The position numbers were made by a program, and so were the translations under genes. DNA of 64,000 nucleotides, taken from positions 105,288,696-105,352,695 of the forward strand of contig NC_135720.1 of assembly GCF_964656455.1 (NCBI RefSeq), written 5' to 3'. Of the stretch, positions 22,471-31,660 are shown in pieces (the first letter of the stretch is position 1; every line of letters starts with the position of its first letter). Under the pieces are notes generated by a model. It was not told the origin of the DNA, made no database searches, and saw only the letters and a list, made by a program, of their open reading frames with translations. Source of the stretch: Halichoerus grypus (lineage: Eukaryota > Chordata > Mammalia > Carnivora > Phocidae).

Positions 22471-23283
22471 TCCTAGGGAGCTGACTGCTGAGCCTTGGGG
22501 TTACCTGAGGTCTTGTCTTACAAGATCCCAGATGCTTTGTTTTCTTTCCCTGCAGGCCTGATACTCTGGGCAGACACGCCCGGCCTCACTCCCCATCGGA
22601 TATCTTTCTCCTTTCCCATCTTATTCACCCTAACCCTGACATTTTCCCAGCATCAGCCCCACAAACTGCTTTCCAGGGCCCAGTCCCAGGGCCCTCTCTT
22701 CTGTGGCTTCTCCAAGATGTTTTCCCAAAACCTTTATGGCCCTCAGTTCCCCGAGCTGTCCAATGAGGACATTTGGGCCCGATCAGGCCGAGACCCTTGC
22801 TCTGTACCTCGGAGGTGCTGGGACTCTCAGACTCTATGTCTGTACTCGACGACAGGAGTGTCTGCTGTCCCCACCTGGGCCTGCTGGGACCCTGCCCTGC
22901 CATCTCCCTCTCAGTTTCATAGCCAGGCTGGGAGGAGGAGGTCAAGACTGGAGACAGGAAGATAGGCAGGGTATTCAAGGGGTTCACTCCATTGCCACCC
23001 CTCAGTCTCCCAACCAGATTTCCACCACTCCATCCCCACACACTGTTCCAGCCTCCAAGGCCTGGTCCAGACCCCAGGACCCCTCTGCCAGTAGGGAAAG
23101 AGAAGGGAATGTAGGCGGGTGGGGTGGAGTGAGCACCTTCCCAGGACAGGGTACGGTTGGCTGTAGCCCACTGGCCTCACAACCTGGCCTCCCCTCAAGG
23201 ATGCTAAGGAACCCTGGCTGGGAATGGGATGGGCCTCTGCAGTTCTGCCAAGAGCAGCACCTTCTGCTTAGAAGGAAACACAG

Positions 23284-23285
<2 letters not shown>
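22471..23285. other. unassigned intergenic sequence
   Basis: GC-rich and unique. A 250-codon open frame (22703-23455) runs through it and across the TG repeat. It lacks a domain and ends in repeat-encoded residues, so I do not call it a gene. The segment includes the 61-bp sequence also found inside array B. Confidence 0.4.
22781..22841 (+). repeat. 61-bp sequence duplicated into minisatellite array B
   Basis: From GATCAGGCCGAGACCC to 'ctctatgtct', this matches 24444-24504 at 54 of 61 positions without gaps. It is surrounded by unique sequence here, so this may be the source copy. Confidence 0.85.

Positions 23286-23317
<32 letters not shown>
23286..23317. repeat. (TG)16 microsatellite
   Basis: Sixteen perfect TG dinucleotides followed by 'cacgtgcccacacacgcgcgtg', an alternating purine-pyrimidine stretch able to adopt Z-DNA. 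Confidence 0.95.
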
Positions 23318-23318
<1 letters not shown>

Positions 23319-23917
23319 ACGTGCCCACACACGCGCGTGCCCCGGCCTGCCCGGCCCCAGGCTCGTCCTTTCCTTCCCAGGTCAATGACCTCTGGAACTC
23401 CCAGAACACTCAGGGCCTCCCATCCTTCTGCCTGGTTCCAGGTCAGACTCACTGAATGAGATCCACAAGTAAAGAGAAAGCTCCTGGGCCCTCTCCTCAG
23501 CTCTCACTGCCCACGTGCTTCTTGGGAAAAGGGCAGGGCAGCCCCCAGGTCCCCACACAGACCCGCACTCCGGCCCACCCTGGCTCAGCCCAGCTCAGTC
23601 CGAGTGATAGTATAGAGTCTCTGTCTTGCAAGGGAGATTCTCAAGGAGATACCCACCTCCCACATGCCCTCAGGACAGGCATTCCCTGGTTCCAGGAGAG
23701 ACTGGAAGCGACGAAGGACATGCAGACACCTTCTGGGAACCAGGGACAAGCACTCAGGGGAAATGAATCAAGTGTTGACATACTGAGTAGGCTAAGAATG
23801 AAGGAGGTTTCCTGGGATGGGAAAGAGGAGCCAGGCCCAGGGCAGAAGTGGGTGCTTCAGAACACAGAGGAACCCCTTCATTTCTCTCACATGATCCAGA
23901 GGAGCTGGGCTTGGGAA
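23318..23917. other. unassigned intergenic sequence
   Basis: No gene or repeat recognised between the TG repeat and minisatellite array B. Confidence 0.4.
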
Positions 23918-24575
23918 CTCTGTGAACACAGGGCTGTCTCCCCCCATTAGACTGGGGCTCCCTGAGGCAGGGCTGTGTCTCCCCTCAGACTGGGGTCCCT
24001 GAGGGCAGGGCTGTGTCTCCCCCTCAGACTGGGGTCCCTGAGGGCAGGGCTGTGTCTCCCCCTCAGACTGGGGCTCCCTGAGGGCAGGACTGTGTCCCCC
24101 CTCAGACTGGGGCTCCCTGAGGGCAAGGCTGTGTCTACCCCTCAGACCAGGGCTCCCTGAGGGCAGGGCTGTGTCTCCCCTCAGACTGGGGTCCCTGAGG
24201 GCAGGGCTGTGTCTCCCCCTCAGACTGGGGCTCCCTGAGGGCAGGGCTGTGTCCCCCCTCAGACTGGGGCTCCCTGAGGGCAGGGCTGTGTCTCCCCCCC
24301 CTCAGACTGGGTCCCTGAGGGCAGGGCTGTGTCTCCCCCTCAGACTGGGGCTCCCTGAGGGCAGGGCTGTGTCTCCCCCTCAGACTGGGGCTCCCTGAGG
24401 GCAGGGCTGTGTCTCCCCTCAGACTGGGGCTCCCTGAGGGCAGGATCATGCCAAGACCCTTCCTCTGTACCTCTGAGGTGCTAGGAATCTCAGATTCTAT
24501 GTCTTCCCTCTCAGACTGGGGCTCCCTGAGGGCAGGGCTGTGTCTCTCCCTCTGACTGGGGTTGTTTGAGGGGTA
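23918..24575 (+). repeat. minisatellite array B (about 14 units of ~40 bp)
   Basis: Same unit and orientation as array A but more homogeneous. Most units differ only in the C-run length and in GGGGCTCCC versus GGGGTCCC. A degenerate half-unit precedes it (23918-23949). It is interrupted once at 24444-24504, after which one further full unit and a degenerate end follow. Confidence 0.95.
24444..24504 (+). repeat. 61-bp insertion inside array B (copy of 22781-22841)
   Basis: Replaces the end of one minisatellite unit after 'ctgagggcag'. Seven differences from the upstream copy, no indels. Array text resumes at 'tccctctcagactgggg'. Confidence 0.85.
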
Positions 24576-24763
24576 GAAATTGGTTGTTTTCCTCATCAGA
24601 CTGGAAGGAGCCAAGGGTGTAAGGAAATAGGAGCGAAGGGTATAGGTTAAAGAAGACCAATTCCAAGTCCTGATCAGAAAGAAGTCACTTTTTTCTTTTT
24701 TTGTCATCTAAATTAATTAATTGATCTTTATGGAAAATAAGGCCCACACACATTCTAGATACC
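24576..24763. other. unassigned, AT-rich
   Basis: Includes 'ctaaattaattaattgatctttatgg' near 24710, a homeobox-like AT-rich run. No gene. Confidence 0.35.
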
Positions 24764-24780
24764 AAAAAATGTTCAGCTCG

Positions 24781-24960
24781 GGGATGCCTGGGTGGCTGAG
24801 CCGGTTAAGCGACTGCCTTCGGCTCAGGTCATAATCCCAGGGTCCTGGGATCGAGTCCCCCATCGGTCTCAGTGGGGAGCCTGCTTCTCCCTCTGCCTGC
24901 CGCTCCCCTTGCTTGTGCTCTCTCTCTCTCTGACAAATAAATAAATAAAATCTTTAAAAA
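24781..24960 (+). mobile_element. CAN-SINE (SINEC)
   Basis: Forward copy, head GGGATGCCTGGGTGGCTGAG. A 17-bp duplication (24764-24780 and 24961-24977) has one mismatch. Confidence 0.95.
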
Positions 24961-25039
24961 AAAAAATGTTCAGCTTGCCCATCAAGCTCATCTACTCTGA
25001 GAAACCGATCTTCCTCTACCAGGAGGGAAAAAAACAAAC

Positions 25040-25245
25040 AGCTAAAATTCCATCTCATTTATTTTTTAAAATTAGATAATATATCTAAACAGTTCTAATA
25101 TCAAGGTAATACCCAGGGATATACCTTGAGCATTCTCACCCCCAGTACCTCCATTCCTCCTCATTCCCTCCCATATGTAATCACATTCGCTCCTATGTGT
25201 CCTTCCAGTGTTTGTTTATGCAAATGCAAGTAAATACTCCTGCTT
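25040..25245 (-). repeat. possible L1 3'UTR fragment
   Basis: In reverse complement it reads GTATTTACTTGCATTTGCAT, then 'aaacactggaaggacacatagg', words typical of old L1 3' ends. Tentative. Confidence 0.4.
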
Positions 25246-25838
25246 TCTCCTCCCCAGAGAGAACTTTCTGGCAGCTAGAACTAGTCTAATCAAAAGCCTA
25301 GGTTTGTAGCCCAGCTGTGACGTTGACCTGTTTGACTTTCAGGCCCCTCTCCTGGGTGGGGGGTGACAACCTGAGACCCTGTGTGCAGTGAGGAAGGAGG
25401 CAGCTTATGTAATGGCCCAGCATACAGCAAGTGCTCAATAAGTGAGTGCTGATTGGTTTTGTTTTTGTTGTTGTTTTTTTTAAAGAAAATATCTGAGCTC
25501 CATGTGTTCCCTCTGCCCTTAGGTCGGGCTGAGCTGGGCTTGTTGGCAAGTGGATTTGGAGAGAAGAGGTCTTCAGGTGAAGAGGTGGTTTGGGAGAGAG
25601 ACTGAGGAGTGGGGCGAGGCTGATGCACACATAGAGGCAAGTGGCACTTCGGAGGTCTGCGGGTTCTGAGACTCTCCCAGCAGGGCATCCTGGTGCTGGG
25701 AGGAGAAGGCCGGCCTGCGTATCCCCGGCAGCTCAGCCCAGCAGCGTCAGAGGCCAGACTGAAAGCCCTATCTAAGGTACACAGCATTATCTCCATTCCT
25801 CCCATGGGGAGAGCCCAGGCCTCCCAGAGGGCCTGCCT
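25246..25838. other. unassigned intergenic sequence
   Basis: Contains a short MIR/L2-like tail at 25400-25460 ('cccagcatacagcaagtgctcaataagtg') and otherwise unique sequence. Confidence 0.4.
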
Positions 25839-25839
25839 C

Positions 25840-26110
25840 CCACCGCTTCGTTAATATTTACCGCCGCTGGAAAACAGCCGGCAGCCCTGGCACGGGCTAG
25901 CTGCCGCCCGGGAACGCATACAGGGGCGGGCAAACCCCGCACGACGCAGCAGATCGCGGCCGAGGATCCCCGCGAACCCCTTCCCCCGCCAGGCGGGCGC
26001 CAGCACCGAGTCCCTGCACGCCCACGGGCAGCCCTGGCTCCTTCCAGCCCAGGGAAGGACATGAGACAGAAAACCGAGCCCTCGCTGCCCAGCGCCCGGG
26101 GCTGGTCCAA
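25840..26110. promoter_or_regulatory. CpG-dense patch, candidate promoter or enhancer
   Basis: By eye about 28 CpG dinucleotides fall in roughly 270 bp, including CGCGGCCGAGG and 'cgcacgacgcagcagatcgcgg', against the CpG-poor background on both sides. It lies about 36 kb downstream of the VEGFA stop codon. No coding frame with splice sites starts here. It could be the start of an unrecognised noncoding RNA or an orphan CpG island enhancer. Transcription direction cannot be told from sequence. Confidence 0.55.
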
Positions 26111-26189
26111 ATCGAGATGTGCTGTGAGTAAGCAGACGATGCACACAGCTTGTGAAGACTGAGCATGAGAAAATCATGTAAATTATCCC

Positions 26190-26395
26190 AGGACGTTTTC
26201 ATGCCTTGATTACCTGTTGAAAGGAGAATATTTTTGGATATTTTAGGTTAAATAAATATATACATAAATACATAAAATATGTCAAAATGCGTCGCACCTG
26301 TTCATTTTGCTCCCTTAATGTGGCTTACTAGAAAATCTAGAAAATACAGATGTGGCTCACATTAGAGTTCTGTGGGACGGCGCTGACCAGGAAGG
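26190..26395 (+). repeat. hAT-type DNA transposon fragment (AGCCACTAGCCACATGTGGC family)
   Basis: Matches the right half of the fuller copy at 58.1 kb: 'gatattttaggttaaataaa', 'gcacctgttcattttgctccc', 'aatgtggcttactagaaaatc', 'gatgtggctcacattagag', 'tctgtgggacggcgctg'. Confidence 0.65.
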
Positions 26396-27540
26396 TTATA
26401 GGAATTCTATCTTGGAGGCTGTACCCTTCCCCTCCTGCCAGACGAGGTATGGTCACGCCAACGCCTCCAGCCCTTGGAGCCCGTTCCACCCCCACCCCCA
26501 GCAGACCGGGGGCCCTGTGAGGACAGGAGCCGGCTCTCTGCTCTCTCCTGGTTTCACCCCCATGCCCAGACACTTGGGAGGGGAGAGGGGCTGCACTGTG
26601 GGAGCTGGTTGCCCATGCTGTCTGCCAGGGCAGCGACAGCATGTTCCCGGGTAAGACCAAGCCCCGAGCCCTGTGGCCTACCCATTATAAACCTCCTCTG
26701 CCTCGGTTGATGATCAGATTAGAAGTTGCTCATTTCATTCAGCTGATCTTGAGAGGAAGCATTGTTTTCCCAAGACTTGAGATTCAGGCATTCAGCAAGT
26801 TGTGGGTCACTCCTGGGTCAGAAGGGGTTTGAAATGCTTACAAATTATAAAATTTCATGGAGAATCCACAGTAAATATAGAAAAAGTCACAGCACCGAGT
26901 CGGGTCACATTTCAGCTTCCACTCACTCAGCCTTGTGCCACCACTTTGAGACATACCTTCATAGGAGAGCTCTTCTCAGAACGGTAGACACACATCCTCC
27001 CTCCCCAAGTCCACTGCTCTGCAGACCCTTGGCCCTCTGGGCACTCCCTGCACGCACCTGCTGGGTCTACTCCCACCTCCCCTCCCCCAGCCGAACCCAG
27101 TTCCCCGTGCGCCTTGCTCTGCTGAGCCCAGCAGGTCAGTCACCTCCGTCGTTCCGGATATGATATGTCCATTAACCCAGCTTGTAATTGCCATGCTCTT
27201 CGGATCACTACATGTCACTGCTGACACACCGGGAGCTGTCAACAAGCCTCAAGTCTTTTGTACTTAGACGGTTGGTATGTGGGACCCCCGTGCCGAACCT
27301 GGCAAATGCCACCTTGTATCACCACGTCCCTCACGGCCACCTGTCGTGGCGCTTCTGGGTCCCCACTCCTTTCCTGGTGGTTCACTTTTCCTCCCAAGGG
27401 GATCAGCGTAACATCCAGGCCCTCCTGCAAGTCCTAGCTAGTGGGAGGCGGGATGTCACCCCCACCACTCCCGCATGGTGCTCCGGTCCCTCCCAGGGTC
27501 TCTCCTCAGTCCTCATCCCGGTTCACCCCTCGGCAACATT
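26396..27540. other. unassigned intergenic sequence
   Basis: No gene recognised. 26700-26960 is less GC-rich and unique. 27120-27300 has unusual CpG-containing words (ccgtcgttccggat) but no known element. Confidence 0.35.
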
Positions 27541-28686
27541 TGGAACAGTTGGTCACGCTGCTTCATTGAAACTTTTTTTTCACTTTATTTTCAAGCTCTC
27601 ACACTCTCCTGGTCCCCCCCACCCCACCACCACCACCACCTTCTGGCCACTCCTTCTCAGCCTCCTTTGCTGGCGATTTTCTGTGACCCAACTCTGTAAC
27701 ATTGGAATGCCCCATGGCTAGTGCTTGGACCCCTTCTCGTCCTTGTCTTCGCTCACTCCCTGGGCGATCTCATCCGGATGAGAGGCTTTAAATATGATTT
27801 ATAAATTGCTGGCTCCCAGACTTCAATCTCCAGCCCAGCCGTCCCCTCTGATTCCCGGACCCGCATGTCCTATTGTCCCCTTCTCATCGCCACCTGGGTG
27901 TCTCCTGGGCATCTCAGACTCGGCATTCCAAACCTGGCCTTCCCGTTGGCCCCACCCAGCCATCCCATTCACCATCTCAGGATCTCCGGTCAGGTCAACT
28001 CCATCCTTCATTTGCTCAGACCAAACGCCTTTGCCATCCTATTTCACACATCCCTTTCTTTCACATCTCCTAGCCAAGGTGTCAACAAATCCTTTGGCTC
28101 TATCTTCAGAACATAGCAGACTCCAACCATTTCTCTGTCACTTCCAGTCAGGTTCAAGCCACTGTCATTTCTCGCTTGGATTTTTGCAAGAACCTCATGA
28201 CTTTTGCCCTTGCTCTTTGGATCACTACAGTTTCCCTGCGCTGCCCTCTGTCTACCCTCAGGACAGCGACCAGAATCAGCCTATTAAAACCCAATCCAGG
28301 CGCCACCCTTCCTCTGCGCTGACTCTCCAATGGTTCCTGCCTCACTCAGAGTCAAAGCTGCAGGCTTCACAGAGGCCCCCACACCTGCAGGATCCAGCTC
28401 CCCTTCCCTGCTCTGTCCCTTCTCCACACTCCCCCTTGCTCTTTGCTCCTCGGACACCCCAAGCATTGCTTCAGCCTCCCGGGCTTTGCAACAGCCTTCC
28501 CTCTCCAGAAAGCCTCATGGCTCCCTTCCTCCTTCAGGTCTTTGCTCAAATGCCACCTTCTGAGTGAGGCCTTTCCTGGCAGCCCCATTTGGAATGGCGA
28601 CCCCACTCTCTGGTACTCTTTATCAGCCTTCCCCACCTAATTCGTCTCCATAGCACTTTTTTTTCTTTCTAATATGCTATATACTT
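27541..28686 (+). repeat. L2 LINE, reverse-transcriptase region to 3' end (5' part)
   Basis: An L2 copy that reaches into the reverse-transcriptase domain. The segment around 27705-27865 aligns in frame with the CR1/L2 RT block. Relics of the 'GVPQGSVLGPLLF' segment are followed by the region that should hold the catalytic YADD. That motif is destroyed: the frame reads Tyr-Asp-Leu-stop-Ile-Ala-Gly-Ser. The 3' domain continues with CTCAAATGCCACCTTCTGAG at about 28544. The 257-codon open frame at 27794-28567 is a fossil of this element in a shifted frame and not a host gene. Confidence 0.8.
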
Positions 28687-28904
28687 TTCTTTTTTCTTTT
28701 TTTTCAGATTATTTATGTGAGTGAGCGATAGAGGGGGAGAGAGAGAGAAGGCGCACTCACGAACAGGAGGAGGGAGACCGAGAAGCAGACTCCCCACTGA
28801 GCAGGGAGCCCGATGCAATGTGGGGCTCGATCCCAGGGCCCTGGGATCATGACCTGAGCCGAAGGCAGACAGACGCTTAACCAACTGAGCCACCCAGGCG
28901 CCCC
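28687..28904 (-). mobile_element. CAN-SINE (SINEC) nested in L2
   Basis: Reverse copy with tail 'cttttttttcagattatttatg' and head ending 'ccacccaggcgcccc'. It splits the L2 element whose 3' end resumes at 28905. Confidence 0.93.
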
Positions 28905-29070
28905 TATTTTTCTTATTTAATTTGTTATCGTCAGTCTCCTACCAATGGAGTGTCAGCTCCAGGAGGGCGGGGACTTCTGTCTGATTTGTTCACAGCTGTA
29001 TCCCTAGTTCCTAAAGTAACACCTGACATGTAGTGGATATTCAATCACTATGTGTTGAATAGACAAGATG
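28905..29070 (+). repeat. L2 LINE 3' terminus (continuation)
   Basis: Continues the split element: 'ggagtgtcagctccaggagggcgggg', 'ttgttcacagctgtatccctag', 'tattcaatcactatgtgttgaatag', the canonical L2 end. Confidence 0.8.
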
Positions 29071-29129
29071 AGACTAATGACAGAGCCCCCGTGGCATCTA
29101 TTGTCCTTTTCTAGACCAATGTGGATTTA

Positions 29130-29265
29130 TTAAGCAATACCCTTGGCATACGGCCTTCTAATATACCACATGATTTACTTATTTATTCTGGTTTTCATTC
29201 ATTGCCTGTCTCCTCCTGTAGAACGTAAGCTCCATGGATGTTTGTTGAATGAATGGATGACCATT
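29130..29265 (+). repeat. second L2 LINE 3' terminus
   Basis: 'cattgcctgtctcctcctgtagaacg', TAAGCTCCATGGATGTTTGT and 'tgaatgaatggatg' form another L2 end right behind the first. Confidence 0.65.
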
Positions 29266-29489
29266 TTTCCAGCTACTGATCCATAAAACTACTTCAGGAT
29301 CGCAGCTCTATTTCTCCATCTTGACCATCAAAGCACCTGAGAGACGTTATCAAGAACTTTGCGGAGTTCCCGCACTTCCCACAACTCCTGCATCTACCAG
29401 TCTCCAATCCTCTTGGGAGTCAGAAAATCCATTAGTCAGAAATCTTAATGAGAGAAACACATACTAAAACTGGAGATTCCTTCTCTCTG

Positions 29490-29944
29490 ACCGTCCAGCA
29501 CCAGTAAGACCTGAAAGTTGGAAAACACGGTTAGCCCAAATACAGGGAAACAGACCGTCCTGTATAGGAGGATGGGGACATGAATCCACACAGCTTCTAT
29601 GCAGTTGGACAATTTGACGATATCTATCAAAATTAAACGTGAGCAAATTCTTTGCTCAACACCTCCATCTCTGAGTATTTATTCTATAGAAACGCATACA
29701 TATCACATATATCAAACACGCAGAAAGTGATGTGTATGCAAAGTTATTCATTGTAGATAAGACAATGAGAGAGAAAGCCTGGCGACTGTGGCGGGCCGGT
29801 AGAATAAATGACAGGGCATCGTACTACGGTACTCCCTGGACATCGAAAGAATGAGGCAGCCCCACATGCTTTGTTGAGTAAAAATCTCCAAAATCTGTTA
29901 GAGGAAAAGAAAGTTAGGTAAAACGTGGCAAGTGAAATACGCCC
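29490..29944 (+). repeat. L1M-type LINE 3' fragment (left part)
   Basis: 'cttctatgcagttggacaatttg', 'gagtatttattctatagaaacgc', 'gcaaagttattcattgtagata', 'gtagaataaatgacagggc' follow the end of an old L1. The element continues after the nested SINE. Confidence 0.7.
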
Positions 29945-29958
29945 CATTTGCCTTTTTT

Positions 29959-30156
29959 TTTTTTAAGACTTTATTTATTTATTTGACAGAGAGAGACACA
30001 GCAAGAGAGGGAACACAAGCAGGGGGAGTGGGAGAGGGAGAAGCAGGCTTCCCGCTGAGCAGGGAGCCCGATGCGGGGCTGGATCCCAGGACCCTGGGAT
30101 CATGACCTGAGCCGAAGGCAGACGCTGAATGACTGAGCCACCCAGGCGCCCCAACA
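29959..30156 (-). mobile_element. CAN-SINE (SINEC) nested in L1
   Basis: Reverse copy flanked by a 14-bp duplication CATTTGCCTTTTTT (29945-29958 and 30157-30170). It interrupts an L1M fragment. Confidence 0.95.
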
Positions 30157-30170
30157 CATTTGCCTTTTTT

Positions 30171-30345
30171 AAAGGGTAGATAGATAGGTGGATCATATAC
30201 ATGAGCAGCGGTAACACTGGGTGCCTTTGAGGAGCACAGCCGGGGGGCTAGAAGGCAGGGGTGAGAGGGGCACTTTTCACTGTATACTCTTTGGTGTTTT
30301 TTGAGTTTTATTCCATGGGTGTTTCTTATCTATTTCACAACACTC
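30171..30345 (+). repeat. L1M-type LINE 3'UTR (right part)
   Basis: 'ggggtgagaggggcacttttcactgtatactctttggtg' and 'gagttttattccatgggtgtttc' are the usual L1M terminal words. Confidence 0.7.
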
Positions 30346-31200
30346 TTGTTTTTAATTGGCCTGACACGCTAGTCATGGCGAGCCCTTGCTGGCTCCCGGA
30401 CCCCCCTCCCCCACCTTTCTAGGTGCTGGTGAACCATCCCTTTCCCAGTCTGCAAGGATCCTGGTCCAGGACTGCCCTGAGCTGTGAAGTTACAGATTCC
30501 AGACCCCTCCTCTTTTTGAAACTCAGAGCCACATTTTCCTGCACCCAGCCCCGTGCTCCGAGCTTCCTCAGAGGGGACCGAGAAGACCCAGCAGTCTTGT
30601 CCAGAAGCTTCCCTTTTGCCTGAAATGTTGTTTTACAGGGAGAGGCCCCCTGCAAACCCTGGGAGCAGCTGCTGGGGAGGGGCTTCTCTTTCCTCTCCAG
30701 TGTGGCCCCATCTCTGGTCTCTGGCAGAGGGGCAGCAACAACACAGCCCCAGGAACACCCCCTTTCTCCAGTCCCCATCGCCTAGGCCCAGCCACGGCCT
30801 CCTCCTTCCCCAGTCTCCACGGGCTCTAATCCTGGCTACACAAGCCTCAGTTGCCCCTAGTATCTTTTACAAAGTTCTGCCTATTTTTGTCTTCCAGGCA
30901 CCGTGTTCACAGGCTCATGGCCCCGTCTCAGATTTGCCCTTCCCTTCTCTGCTCAAGCCTTCCTAAAACAGCAACGCAGCGAGCTGCCATGCCGCCCACT
31001 GATCTCCTCAGCCACAGCTCCTCTTTCTTCAGCACTGGGACATAGACTACCCTGTGTGTGATTGCACAATCTGATGTACATTTTTGGGAGCTTCCCAGCC
31101 CTCTTGAGACATCTGTCCCTCCAGAGATTCATGCCATGGAATCCTTCCTATCTTGTCGCTGAAATATTGGCAGGCAGATTTGGAAAATCTTACTACAGGC
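30346..31200. other. unassigned intergenic sequence
   Basis: GC-moderate unique sequence, no gene. 30890-31060 may be part of a diverged L2 body but is not firm. Confidence 0.35.
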
Positions 31201-31660
31201 CCTCAGCAGCTCTTGTCTGGATGGTGCAAGAACCTTCCCAGCCTCTCCCATCCATTCTCGGCACCAGCTCCTTCCTAAAAATCCCAGCTCATCGGGCCCC
31301 TCTTCTGCCGAAAGCCATTCAAGACCCTACAGGGTAGAATCCAAGTTAGGGGCAGGACTTGCAAAGCCCACCATGATGTGGTTTCTTGTCACTTCTCCAC
31401 CTCTACCTCTGGAACTTCCTCCTTTAACTAAACCTCTGTGCACACATCCCTGGGTGCACTATACTATTTCGCATCCCTGTGCTTCTGCTCCTGCTATTCC
31501 TTCTACCTAGGTTCCCCTTCCAACTGGTCTTGAGAGGGGTGCTCCAGATCTCACTCAGGGATCACCTATTCCAGGAAACCTTCTCTGCCCCGCCCAGGGA
31601 GGGCTAACTCTGCCCATCTGGTTTCTCTCTGCATGCCGGGCCTCACCTTAGCTCTCACTG
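31201..31660 (+). repeat. L2 LINE 3'-region fragment
   Basis: 'gaaagccattcaagaccctacaggg', 'caaagcccaccatgatgtgg', 'gatcacctattccaggaaaccttctctg' match the L2 3' domain in order. Confidence 0.65.

Noticed and set aside
22703..23455. 250-codon open frame
   Set aside because: GC-rich random frame that runs through a TG microsatellite (Cys-Val repeats). No domain and no splice or poly(A) context.
24135..24707. 190-codon minus-strand open frame sharing a peptide with a frame near 22.8 kb
   Set aside because: The shared peptide comes from the 61-bp DNA duplication and the rest is minisatellite. Not evidence of a gene family.
27794..28567. 257-codon open frame, the longest in the window
   Set aside because: It lies entirely within an L2 LINE fossil and is not in the ancestral RT frame throughout.
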